This document shows, one piece after another, positions 24,048-34,821 of a stretch of 64,000 bases of DNA. The notes under the pieces were generated by a model that worked only from the letters and a program-made list of their open reading frames with translations, did not search any database and was not told the origin of the DNA. The stretch lies in contig CM074859.1 of assembly GCA_037501455.1 (NCBI GenBank), positions 90,974,894-91,038,893 of the forward strand. Direction: 5' to 3'. Both the position numbers and the translations under genes were made by a program. This DNA comes from Lantana camara. Taxonomy: Eukaryota; Streptophyta; Magnoliopsida; Lamiales; Verbenaceae. The first letter of the stretch is position 1. Every line of letters begins with the position of its first letter.

Positions 24048-24065
24048 TTTAAGGGGGGGGAGAGT
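24048..24065 (+). promoter_or_regulatory. Polypurine tract of the chromovirus
   Basis: TTTTAAGGGGGGGAGAGT lies just before the right LTR and would prime plus-strand synthesis. Confidence 0.9.
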
Positions 24066-26570
24066 TGTAACGCCCCAAATTCCGGAAGTTCAGGTAAGCA
24101 CGCCACGTGCGGGTCTTCGGGAGTTGGGGGTTTAATTTTATATATTTACTTGCTTATTATAATTTCATTGCATTACTATGTGCATTATACATTCTTATGT
24201 ATTTATATGAATTAACTTTTAATGTGAAATTGTGAATTGAGTGATAATGTGCTTAATTGTCTTATACGACTATAATTGATCATCTTTTAAATTTATGGAC
24301 TTAATTGCATTTCATGAATTGGGAGTTAAATGTCTAATTGTTAGAGATGATACTTGATTACATTCATTTAAATGCATGAGGGACTATTATGCAAAATGAA
24401 GAGTTATTATGCTTGTAGTGGATGATATAATATATCATATATGTATTCTTCTCCCACACTCTCATACAATACATCTTCATACAAGAACTTCACACACACA
24501 CACACTAAGGATCGGTTTTTACACCATCAAGAGAGGAAGGAAGATTTCATCTAATTTCAAGCTATAATTGAAGAAATTTGGAGCTAAGATCATCAACATC
24601 ATCACATCTTCACCTCATCATTTCTCTTCCTTCATTTCAAGGTATAAATGGAAGAATTGCTTGGGCTTTTGATTATTTGGTTGAGTAGGGTTTGATGATT
24701 GATTGATGCTTTCATGCTTATTCATGATTAGAAGCATGTTTAGGTCCTTGTTTCTTCATTTCTTGCATGAAACATGAAGTTATGTTGAAGTTGGAGTATA
24801 TGAAATTTTATGGGTTTCATTTGATGAATCTTGATGATCAATGTACGATATGGGTATATATGTTAGATTTTATGGTGCTTCGAGTATGGATACATGTTTT
24901 TCCAAGTTTTGATTGCATTTGATGATTGAAATTTGGTGTTTTGGTTGGATTTTGATGTTGTCCGTATTTTGCCCTGTTTTTCTGCTATGCACGGTTGACA
25001 CGGGCGTGTCACATTTTCCTCTTTCAGCGTGACACGGGGGTGCATGATGGCCTGGTTTTTTTGTACCGTGACACGGGGGTGTCACGGATTGCTTTGTAAT
25101 GGTGACACGGGCGTGTCACCTTCTGTTCGCATACATGTTGGCCGTTGTACCCAGACACGGGGGTGTCACGGCTTAGTGTATATTGGTGACACGGGCGTGT
25201 CACCCCCCTGTTTTTATGCATTTTTGTTTTTGCATGCATGGTTGTGCTTGTATGTGTTTTATACTCGGTTTATGGATAATCATGCTCTTATTTGACATTC
25301 ATTAAATTGTTATTGCATGACCTATTGGTGCATGACTTTGCCGTTCGTCATAATTGGTTCATTCGAGTCGAGTCTTATTTCACACTTGTCCTTGTTGCAC
25401 ATATCACGGTCCCGGTTTCGTGGAGCCCGCTCCGTAGGGAGTTCTCTTGCTTTCTTTTGGTCGTTTGGTCAGGTGGGGTTTAAATTCTAGATAAATAGAA
25501 CCCTTACAACCCCTATGTGACTATTTCGGCCAAAATGTATATGTATATATATATATACAGTTTGCGAACTTTATGATTTTCAAATGATTTGACAAAACCG
25601 ATTGATTGATTGATTGATTGACGGATTGATTGATTGGGCGAGTATTGTCTTGCACTGTGGGCCCGAGGATAGCGGCTCGAGCCAACCGGGAAAGCATGGG
25701 CTGACGGGTAACTCGAGTGCTATCCTTACCATTTGGGATAACCCCTGAATCCCTTAGGAGATTAGGGGAGGAAGGAGTTCCGGGCTTAGGGATTCATGTA
25801 CCCTCTGCCCAGACTGATTGGATGGTGGGGCCTTGTAATCCCACCATCACCCGGAGGAAGAAGGAGTCAGTGAAACTGCTAATTGTGCACAGTAAATAAT
25901 TGCTTGATCACCTAATCACCTAATAATTGATTGATTGTACACGGTCGGAGTAAGGTTGGAGAATTGCCCTCACTCTCCGGGCCACATATTGATTGTATTG
26001 AACTGAATTAATTGATAAATTGAATTAGTTGTAACCTCGGGCGATAGTACCTTTTTATTTTACTAATCGTGTTGGGATTTTCTAAAATTATTACCCGAGA
26101 TTATAACTTGCATGTATATGCGCATATATTTATTTATACCCCTCGCTCAGCCCGTTTGGACTGACACCTCAACTTTTCAGTTTTGCAGGTTCGTGCTAGG
26201 CGGGAATTAGAGTCTCGTTGTCTTTTATTCGGGTCTAGCACTGCACCTTCATACATTGTACTTGTGTTGATACTAGTTATTTTGTAGTATGCCTTGAATT
26301 ATACTTGGGATTGATATTGTAATGAGATGAATTGTTGGTACCTATAAGTAAATATGTAAATATGGTACCTATATGTATTGAATGTTTTTGCTTCCGCTAT
26401 TTTATTGCTCTGAGTTGTTTTGGTTTTAATTGAGGGTACCCGCCTAGCCTTGTGTTTTTTTTATTGTCTCCCGTTCGCAATAGTTTCGGTTCATGTATGG
26501 ATTATTCGTTTCATATGTGGATTGAGACTGTAGTGCGGGGGATGTGGCGCCTAGCGTTCCGGGTGCTATA
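24066..26570 (+). repeat. 3' LTR of the chromovirus
   Basis: 2505 bp, starting TGTAACGCCCCAAATTCCGG and ending GGGTGCTATA. It shows the empty CACTA site and carries the same palindrome cluster at 24997-25203 (GTGACACGGGSGTGTCAC repeated). Differences from the left LTR are mostly C/T and G/A. Confidence 0.95.
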
Positions 26571-26575
26571 ATTCC

Positions 26576-26943
26576 TCCTAGGTTTCTCTCTCGCAACGCC
26601 ACGTGTTAGGGCAACATTCGGCCAGGACCACGCGGTGCAAATGACCAAAGGGTCCTTGACCCTCAATTATAAATACGTGAGTTCATCTCCTTCACTGTAA
26701 GTAATCTCCATTACTGCAACTCCATACTTAGCATATTCTCTCTTTGAGATCTTCATCTTACTTGAGCGTCGGAGAGCCAAACTGGGAATCATCCCCAGTT
26801 CCCTCAGCTTGGCCATCCGACTTTGTCTTTGTGTTTGTCCTAGCAGGTAGAACCTCCATCTTTCCCGGCGAACATCATCTGGTTTCCTCACCTAAACAAA
26901 TTCTAAAGTGATTGGACTATGTACCCCATATTTAGACACATCA
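26576..26943 (+). repeat. 5' LTR of the Tat element, last 368 bp
   Basis: This resumes the interrupted LTR (TCCTAGGTTTCTC...) and ends TTAGACACATCA. It contains the promoter: a G-box core CCACGTG near 26600 and TATAAATA at 26668-26675. Transcription would start near 26700. Confidence 0.92.
26668..26675 (+). promoter_or_regulatory. TATA box of the Tat element LTR
   Basis: TATAAATA is preceded by the G-box core about 65 bases upstream. The same TATAAATA stands at 39109-39116 in the 3' LTR, where it could fire into flanking DNA. There the upstream core reads CCACATG, so the G-box has been lost by one transition. Confidence 0.75.
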
Positions 26944-26966
26944 TTTTTGGCGCCGTCTATGGGAAA
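26944..26966 (+). promoter_or_regulatory. Primer binding site of the Tat element
   Basis: TTTTTGGCGCCGTCTATGGGAA follows the LTR directly. TGGCGCCGT-type primer sites that are not of initiator-Met type are usual for the plant Tat/Athila branch. I cannot state with certainty which tRNA is used. Confidence 0.8.
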
Positions 26967-27031
26967 CCAGCTCTCAGCTCATTTCTCTCTTTCTACTAGT
27001 TGAAAAATAAACACCCATCACCTTCATAACC

Positions 27032-29009
27032 ATGATAACTACAAGGTCAGGAGCTGCGGGAGGAGGAGAGGATCTTTCCCATGATGCCAATACCACCACC
27101 ATCCCGTCCGGCATCATTGATGGAGCACCACCGGTCGGAGGAGTGCCTCCGCCGACAGATTCAATGATTCCACCGCCAGCGCCACCGGCACCACCCGTTT
27201 CTAGCACCGTCGGAGGTGCTTCCCTCCCCACTGTTCCACAGCCTCCCCAGAACCAGTGGGTTCATCCTCATGCTAATCCGGGAGGGCAACACTACATGAT
27301 GCCGCTGTCAGGATACACGCTTACCCCCACCGTCGTGATGCCACAGATTCAGCCCTACCATGCTGGCCAGATCCAGCTCCCGGTGGTGATCCCCAGGGAG
27401 ATTGAAGGGGTGAAGTTACCCCCTCAAACCCCCCCAGCAGTTGAGGGCTCTTTACGCCCAGTGTGAGGTTTAGGCGGCCCAGGGGGCATGGGAGAGATTT
27501 CATTCAATGTATTTTCCCTCTGGGCAGGTCACTCAAGTTGCCCCTCCTTTGGGCGGACTACAGACATATCCGCTTAGGGAGGCTCAGGCCGTCCTAAGGG
27601 CTCAACCGCCGCTCCCGCCTACCAAAGAGACGCCCAACCAAGGCGAAAACGAGCATCCCCATGCAACAGGGGCAGAGAGCCCACAGAAAGAGTCAATGAA
27701 GATGAGGGAGACTCTCAGGCCTCCAAAAGAGCCTCCCGAGCCACAAAGCAGGGGGACAAAGAGGGGGACAAAAATCCTAACCTCCTCGCGGCTGTACAAG
27801 ACCAGCTGCAGGGGTTAAAGGATATGGTTGGACAGCTCTCTCGAGCACGGTCTTAGATCTCCCACAGCAGGGATGAACGAGCCAATGCCAGAGACGCTCG
27901 TCCCAAGGACCGCCAGCCACGGGTCTCCTATTGCAAGGAGCAGGAAGAGAACTTTTGCACTTACGAATATCATCCACTGGCGAGGGGCTCCCCCCTCGTG
28001 GAAGAAGTTTTAATGGCCCAAGCAGGAATGGCCAAAATCCCCACTTCTGTCAACCGCTATGATGGGACAACGAATCCAGCGGAACACCTGGATCATTTCT
28101 TACACCTAATGCACTTGTACGAGCATTCGAGCCACTACTGGGCCAAAGTCTTTGTCACTTCCCTAGTAGGAATGGCTCAGGAATGGTATAAGCGACTGCC
28201 GCCATGCTCGATACATTCATATGAAGAGTTGGCCAACGTTTTCCTAAACCACTTCAACTCTTTGAAGGCCCCCGTTACTGCGCCCACAGCACTTTATAAT
28301 ATAGTGCAAGGCAAGAATGAATCTCTTCGCTCGTTCTTCGCCCACTTTAACAAGGAGATATTGCAAGTGGAGAGGCCTTCCATGGATTTCTTGATCCCAG
28401 TGCTTTTTAAGGCTGTGGATCACAAGCAATACGTGAGCAAAAAGTTTGCCGATGCCATCGTGGAGAGAAGGCCAGGAACCCTCATGGCCTTAAGAGAAGT
28501 TGTCGAGTCGTTCTTCACGCTTAAAGATATGTATGGGACGAATGAGCCCCAGCATCTTAGCCCAGTGAGACACGAGCGTCACCAGGAGCGGGGTCGAGAA
28601 GATGTTGTAAGGAAGGAGCGCAAGAAATCGCCCCCCCCCCCCTCGTCGTTTCGAATGCATCCCACTTACAAGGCCGAACTCGGAGGTTTACTCTTTGTCT
28701 GACAAGAAACTCTTTAAAAGGCCCACGAAAATGAAGGAGACGGACGCATTGAGATGCTCGAACAAATACTGTGCTTTCCACAAGCAAAAGGGGCACGATA
28801 CGGATGAATGCCGCCAACTGGAGGTAGAAATTCAGAGGCTCGTCGTGGGGGGCCATTTGAAAGAATTTGTGAAAATATTGGAGCGCTATGATGAGCGTTG
28901 TCATGATCGTTCAAGAGAGAGGAGGAGAAGCCCGTCGTGTTCAAGGAGCCCGCGAGGGAGAGGCCCTCCTGAGACCAGCTATCGCAACAAAGGAAAGGCT
29001 CCTGAGTAA
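27032..29009 (+). pseudogene. Tat element gag, fragmented
   Basis: The start MITTRSGAAGGGED is followed by a long Pro/Gly-rich N-terminal region that loses its frame near 27466. The conserved gag core is open from about 27998 to 28702: RYDGTTNPAEHLDHF, GMAQEWYKRLPP and LRSFFAHFNKEILQVE. A C-run at 28629-28640 fits the loss of frame that follows. The rest (28695-29009) continues in another frame with a CCHC-like CSNKYCAFHKQKGHDTDEC and an Arg/Ser-rich tail. The protein would have packaged the element RNA. With at least three frame breaks it cannot be made. Confidence 0.88.
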
Positions 29010-29036
29010 GAGAATACCCCTTTTGCAGTCATCAAC

Positions 29037-32000
29037 ATGATAGCAGGAGGTTCCTTTGGTGGAGATTCTAACGCTGCCCGAAGACGGTATGTCCGGAGTT
29101 ATGATCAACGCCCCTCAGCGCCCAAACCAGTCTACGCCATCCAAAAGGCAAAAGATCAGCGCTCGAAAGAGAATGATGTAATAGGGTTTACTGATAAGGA
29201 CTTAGAGCATATTGTAACACCCCATGGAGTCAGTGAAGCCTCTAACTGCCCCATGGTGGTTAGCTTAGATGTCCACAATCACATTGTAAAGAGGGTGTTA
29301 GTGGATAGTGGAAGCTCTATTAATGTTTGGCCTTATACCACGTTCCAAAATATGAATGTCACCAGCATCCCGCTTGAGCCTCTCAAAACAGCCCTCATTG
29401 GCTTTGGAGGTTCTGAGGTTGTCCCGCAAGGGCAGATTCGCTTGGCCACTTCATTTGGCCGAGCCCCACAACGCAAAACGCTCATGGTCACCAACGCGGT
29501 GGTGGAGATTGATATCCCATATAACATCATAATCGGGCGACCGGCCCTCGTGGATTTTAAAGCAATTATCTCCACTTACCACTAGAAAATTAAGTTCCCC
29601 ACCCCCGAGGGCGTTGGAGAAGTTTTATACAACATACGAGAAGCTAGGAATGCTACATGCTATCCCTCAGGAAGCCTAAAACAGAAAAAGCATTCCAAAT
29701 CGGGTCCACCAAGAAATCCGTTGATTTCCCCAATTTGGACGAAGATGGTCCCGTGTACAAGAGGGCCAAGTTGAACAAGAAAAAGAACAAGAAGAAAGAT
29801 CCCAGCGCCAAGGGCTCCCTCGAAAATGCTCCGCCAGGGACAGTAGAAGAATCTCCTCTGAGGGGGATGAGCGTGAGGGTGACGAGCCCCTTAATGATGG
29901 ACGTTTGACAGGAAAGAAAAAGGCGCTTGAGCTTCCCCGTCCAGAAGTCAGGATTGAGCCCTTAGAGAAATTCCTTACTATTGAGCTAGAACCAGGGAAC
30001 AAGGATAAAACTACTCAGATTGGGTCCAACCTCTCTGGACCCTCGCAGATTATGATGATTAACTTCCTCAGAGAAAACATTGACGTTTTTGCATGGAAAG
30101 CATCTGACCTTACAGGGATTGACCCGAGCGTCATAGTCCACAGGCTCAATGTGGATCCCTCGTTTAAACCCATAAAGCAGAAAAAAAGGGATGTACACGG
30201 TTTTCGGAAGAAAGTCATTGAGGAAGAAGTTAACAAGCTTCTAGAGGCCCAGTACATTGAGCCCATCATGTACCCAGAGTGGTTGTGTAACGTGGTATTG
30301 GTGCCCAAGAGCGCAAATAAATGGCACATGTGCAATGACTTTACTGATCTTAACAAGGCTTGCCCTAAGGATCCATACACATTGCCCCGGATAAACCAAT
30401 TGATGGATTCGACTACCGGATGTAAACTCATGAGCGTGATGGACGCCTTTCAGGAGTACTATCAAATCTTTATGGCCCCAGAGGACCACCCCAAAACTTC
30501 ATTTGTTGTTCATTTGGGGGTATATTGCTTCTTAGTCATGCCTTTTGGACTCAAGAACGCTGGAGCCACTTATCAGCGTCTTGTCAACAAGATGTTTGAA
30601 AAGGAAATTGGAGGATCCATGGAGGTTTATGTCGATGATATGATTATCAAGAGCGAGCGTCGGGACTCACATCTGGAGGATCTCAAGTGCACTTTTTCCA
30701 TTTTGCGCCAGTATGGGATGAAATTAAATCCTTCAAAGTGTACTTTTGGAGTACGAGGGGGAAAGTTCTTAGGCTATATGGTCAGTCAGAGGGGGATTGA
30801 ATCCAACCCTGAGAAAATCAAGCCTATCTTGGAAATCCCTTCCCCTCGAAATCTCCGGGAAGTGCAAGTACTAGTAGGAAAAATCATTTCCCTGAACATA
30901 TTCATTTCACGCTCGGCAGACAGAAACCTCCCTTTCTTAAAAATTTTGCGAAACGCACGAAATTTTGCTTGGACTGAAGAGTGTGAAAAAGCATTGCAAG
31001 ACATGAAGGCTTACCTTTCAAGCGCTCCGCTCCTGACCAAACCCATTGAAGGCGAAAGGCTATTTATGTACCTCTCCGTCTCAACCGAGGCAACGAGCGC
31101 GGTACTGATAGCTGTACGGGAACGTAAGCACTTGCCTGTTTATTATTTGAGCAAAACATTACAAGGGGCCGAGAAGAAGTACTTGGAAATTGAGAAATTT
31201 GCATTTACCCTCATCAACGCATCAAGACAATTGAGGCCATACTTTCAAGCGCACTCAATAACGGTCCTCACTGATTAGCCTTTGAAGCAAGTGTTGTCCA
31301 AACCAGACACGTCTGGAAGATTGATAAAATGGGCCATTGAGTTGACTCAGTTTGACATAAGTTTCGAGCCTAGAACCGCTATACAAGCGCAGGTTGTAGC
31401 GGATTTGCTGGTTGAACGCTTCGGTTTAGAACCTGCTGCTCCAGAGAACGAGGGGCTATGGGTCCTGCACACGGATGGTTCCTCAACCTCTCAAGGGGGA
31501 GGAGCAGGGGTAGCCCTTAGAGACCCCAATGGGATTGAGTTAGACTTTACAATAAGGTTAGATTTTCAGGTTACCAATAACGAGGCGGAATATGAAGCTC
31601 TTGTTCAAGGGTTGGAAATTGCCTTTCAGAACGGAGCCTCCAGAATCACCCCTTATGTCGATTCACAATTAATTGCGAGCCAGATTGAAGGAACTTATGA
31701 GGCTCGAGAAACCACCATGGTGTAGTACTTGAGCAAAACCAAGGAAGTTATTGGGAAGTTCAAAGAATTCCATCTACTCCAGGTCTCACGAGCAGAAAAC
31801 GATCGCGCCGACGCTCTATCGAAATTTGCCTCAGCCTTGGAAGGTACTAGTGAGCGCTCAGTCACGTTCCTCAGAACTGAAGAGCCCTTGATAAAAGAGC
31901 AAGGCACCAAGAAAGTGGTGGCCATGATTGATCCGCACGAGCCATGTTGGCTTGATGATATTATAAGATTTCTTAGGGATGGCATTTATCCCACTGACCA

Positions 32001-33147
32001 GGTGGAGGCTCGAAAAATTAAAAACAAGGCCCCTCGGTTTTCTATAGACTCTGAAGGAAGATTATTCAAGAAGTCGTTTCAAGGACCTCCGATGAGATGT
32101 CTAAGGCCCTCGCAAGCAAAAGAAACGTTCGAGCTTATTCACAATGGAAGTTATAGGAACCATTCAGGGAGTGGGTTTTATTGGCCCACAGTTCTCCAAG
32201 ATGCCATTGAGTTTTCCAGAAAATGCCCTAAGTGTCAATTCCATTCTAACCTCCCTCAACTGCCAGCCGCTCAAATGATCCCTATAGATGTCTCATAGCC
32301 CTTTGACCAATGGGGAATCGACATCGTAGGCCCTTTGCCCAGCGCGATCGGACAAAAGAAGTTTGTCATTTTAGCTGTCGATTATTTTACCAAATGGGCC
32401 GAGGCTGAAGCCATGGCAAAAATTACCTTCAGGCTCGTGAGGGACTTCATTTGGAAAAACATTATCTGCAGGTATGGTATACCAAGGGTGCTCATTTCAG
32501 ACAATGGATCCCAGTTCATAGCAGCTGATACGCTAGAATGGTGTTCAGAGTTAGGGATTGAACAACGCTTTACCTCTGTGGGCCATCCCCAAGCCAAAGG
32601 GCAGGCGGAAGTCACCAACAGGGTTATTCTGCAGCATCTGAAAACATTGCTGGAGAGCAAAAAGAGTGAATGGGCAAAAGAATTACAAGGGGCACTCTGG
32701 GCTTATCGCACTACTCTACGAGCGGCCACTGGCGAGACACCTTTCGTGCTCGTATCTGGGTCAGAAGTAATGATACCAGCAGAAATTGTATATGAATCCG
32801 CTCGTGTAGCTTACTTCAAGCCTCAAACTAACGAAGTTAACAGAGGCTTAGAGTTGGACTTATTGGAGGAAAAAAGAGACTATGCGTGGGCAAAAATGCA
32901 CAGATACAAGGCATCTATAGCATAACAATATAACAAGCGTGTAAGAGAAAGAACTTTCCAGCTGGGAGACTTGGTCTTAAAGCAGGTGGAAGTATCCAAG
33001 CACGTAGGGAAATTGGACCCCAATTGGGAGGGTCCCTTCAAAGTTATACAAATACGAGCAAAAAATACCTACACACTCGAATCACTGCAAGGCGAGCGTC
33101 TCCCACGACCTTGGAACGCATGCAACCTCAGGAGGTTCTATGTTTGA
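29037..33147 (+). pseudogene. Tat element pol: protease, RT, RNase H, second RNase H, integrase
   Basis: The protease keeps its catalytic VDSGSS (29037-29585 frame) and ends in TAG where glutamine is expected. RT (29905 onward) has LVPKSANKWHMCNDFTDLN, MPFGLKNAGATYQR and the active-site YVDD (30628-30639). The first RNase H runs into TAG at 31276. A second RNase H of archaeal type follows (HTDGSSTSQGGGAG, NNEAEYEAL, YVDSQL), the diagnostic extra domain of Tat elements. Integrase (31729-32925) has the zinc-site CPKCQ, then WGIDIVGP, SDNGSQF and KGQAEVTN. From protease end to integrase, stops stand at 29583, 31276, 31723, 32296 and 32923. The last four are in one and the same frame and each can be read as a Gln codon turned into TAG or TAA. 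Confidence 0.92.
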
Positions 33148-33530
33148 GTTTATTTTGTAAAGTATGAAACCCATGTTATTTCTCAAGGAAATTTATAATG
33201 AAAATTGTTCCTCTCATTTATTTTGTCTAAGTATACAGGCTACTGAGAATTCTAACTTGGGATCTTAAACCCAAGGGGCACGAATTTCCTCATAAATTAA
33301 GGAATTGGCGTGATTCCACGAGCGTTCTTATCTAGCCCCTCTAAGGGTGCACCCGAAATCCGCCCCGTACGCACGAGAATCCTAGTACGCCTGGGTAGCC
33401 TATACTATGGGTACCTAGCGCACGAAAACGGGACTCACTGCACAATTGCACCTCGCAAAATGAGAAGCGTTCTGGCCAAATCCAGCCTCCATATGGGATC
33501 GCAAAAGTGCCAAAAAGAAGCAAAATTTTC
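33148..33530 (+). other. Spacer between pol and the tandem array of the Tat element
   Basis: No domain is visible. A frame at 33310-33573 is open but runs into the tandem array and shows no family resemblance. The stretch is part of the non-coding 3' region typical of this lineage. Confidence 0.5.
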
Positions 33531-34563
33531 ACAAGTCTTGAACAAGGGCAGTCTCTCAGTAAGACCCTCGTAATCACTCAAGACTTAGCAAAATTTTCTA
33601 AGGGAAGAAGAATTCTCACAAGTCTTGAACGAGGGCAGTCTCTCAGTAAGACCCTCATAATCACTCAAGACTTAGCAAAATTTTCTAAGGGAAGAAGAAT
33701 TCTCACAAGTCTTGAACGAGGGCAGTCTTTCAGTAAGACCCTCGTAATCACTCAAGACTTAGTAAGAGTTTCTAAGGGAACAAGAATTCTCACAAGTCTT
33801 GAACGAGGGTAGTCTCTCAGTAAGACCCTCATAATCACTCAAGACTTAGTAAAATTTTCTAAGTGAAGAAGAATTTTCACAAGTCTTGAACGAGGGCAGT
33901 CTCTCAGTAAGACCCTCGTAGTCACTGAAGACTTAGTAGAATTTTCTAAGTGGAGAAGAATTTTCACAAGTCTTGAATAAGGGCTGTCTCTCAGTAAGAC
34001 CCTCGTATAGGGATGGCAACGAGCGAGCCGGCTCGCGAGCTACACGAGCCGAGCCCGAACCCAAACCCTTTATTTCTTGGCTCGTGGCTCGCGAGCCGGC
34101 TCGCGAACCCATATATTTAATTAAAAAAATAATATTTTTAATTTTTATGTATATAAATATTTTATTAATATATAATATTATATATATATTCATTAAATTT
34201 AATACAAAATGAATAAAAAAATAATATATTTATTATATATATTCATTTAATATATATTATTATATATAAAAATATATTAAATTATTAAAAAAATTAATTT
34301 TTTAAATAAAAATAATATTAAGGGCCGAGCCTCGAGCCGAGCCGAGCCAGGTTCGAGCCTTGGTCGAGCCGAGCCCGAGCCTTGAAAAAAGGCCAAGGCT
34401 CGGCTCGTTGCCATCCCTACCCTCGTAGTCACTCAAGACTTAATAAAATTCTCTAAATTTTAGAAATAAAATTTACACAAGTCTTGAATGAGGGCAGCCT
34501 CACAGTAAGACCCCCATGATTACTCAAGACTTAGTAAAACTTTTCAAGTTTTAAGACTTAGTT
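33531..34563 (+). repeat. 87-bp tandem array in the Tat element 3' region
   Basis: ACAAGTCTTGAACGAGGGCAG starts units at 33531, 33618, 33705, 33792, 33879 and 33966, each exactly 87 bases apart. A seventh, more diverged unit is at 34477, after the hAT insertion. Units also share AGTAAGACCCTCGTAATCAC and CAAGACTTAGCAAAATTTTC. As 87 is divisible by three, some frames stay open across units, but the composition does not suggest protein. Confidence 0.95.
34008..34419. mobile_element. hAT-type MITE, 412 bp
   Basis: The terminal inverted repeats are TAGGGATGGCAACGAGC and GCTCGTTGCCATCCCTA. The 8-bp target duplication CCCTCGTA flanks both sides (34000-34007 and 34420-34427), as expected for hAT elements. 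The subterminal zones are rich in GAGCCGAGCC and GGCTCGCGAG; the interior is almost pure A/T. There is no transposase frame. Confidence 0.95.
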
Positions 34564-34821
34564 AAAAAATACAATTTTTGCTAGGCATGTTACACATAAT
34601 CTTAGCATTATGAAATTTTGTTACAACAAGCGCAAGGCAAAAATTTCTTCCACAATCAAAGAAATAAAAAGAGAACATTACGAAGAATAGGAAGAGCTTC
34701 ATTAGTTAAGGCTTTTCACCGAAAATTACAAAACAAGGGCACAAGGGCCCATAACATTTCTACAAAGAGAGTACTAAGCCAAAACAAGGAGATTGTAACA
34801 TAGGCAAACTGGAGAAGGGCA

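Larger units (their letters stand above)
13530..26570 (+). mobile_element. Tekay-type chromovirus (Ty3/gypsy) nested in the Tat LTR
   Basis: The target duplication is ATTCC (13525-13529 and 26571-26575), inside the Tat 5' LTR. The LTRs begin TGTAAC and end GCTACA (left) or GCTATA (right, terminal CA mutated). The right LTR is 2505 bp; the left one holds a CACTA element. The internal part has an initiator-tRNA primer site, gag, protease, RT, RNase H, integrase and a C-terminal chromodomain-like block, then a G-rich polypurine tract. Frameshifts near 21318 and 22050 and a stop at 23391 make it non-coding as it stands. LTR divergence is a few per cent, less than that of its Tat host, as nesting requires. 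Confidence 0.95.

Noticed and set aside
33507..33812. Regularly spaced repeats considered as a CRISPR array or a repeat protein
   Set aside because: Units are directly adjacent with no unique spacers, the genome is eukaryotic, and the frame breaks in the more diverged units.
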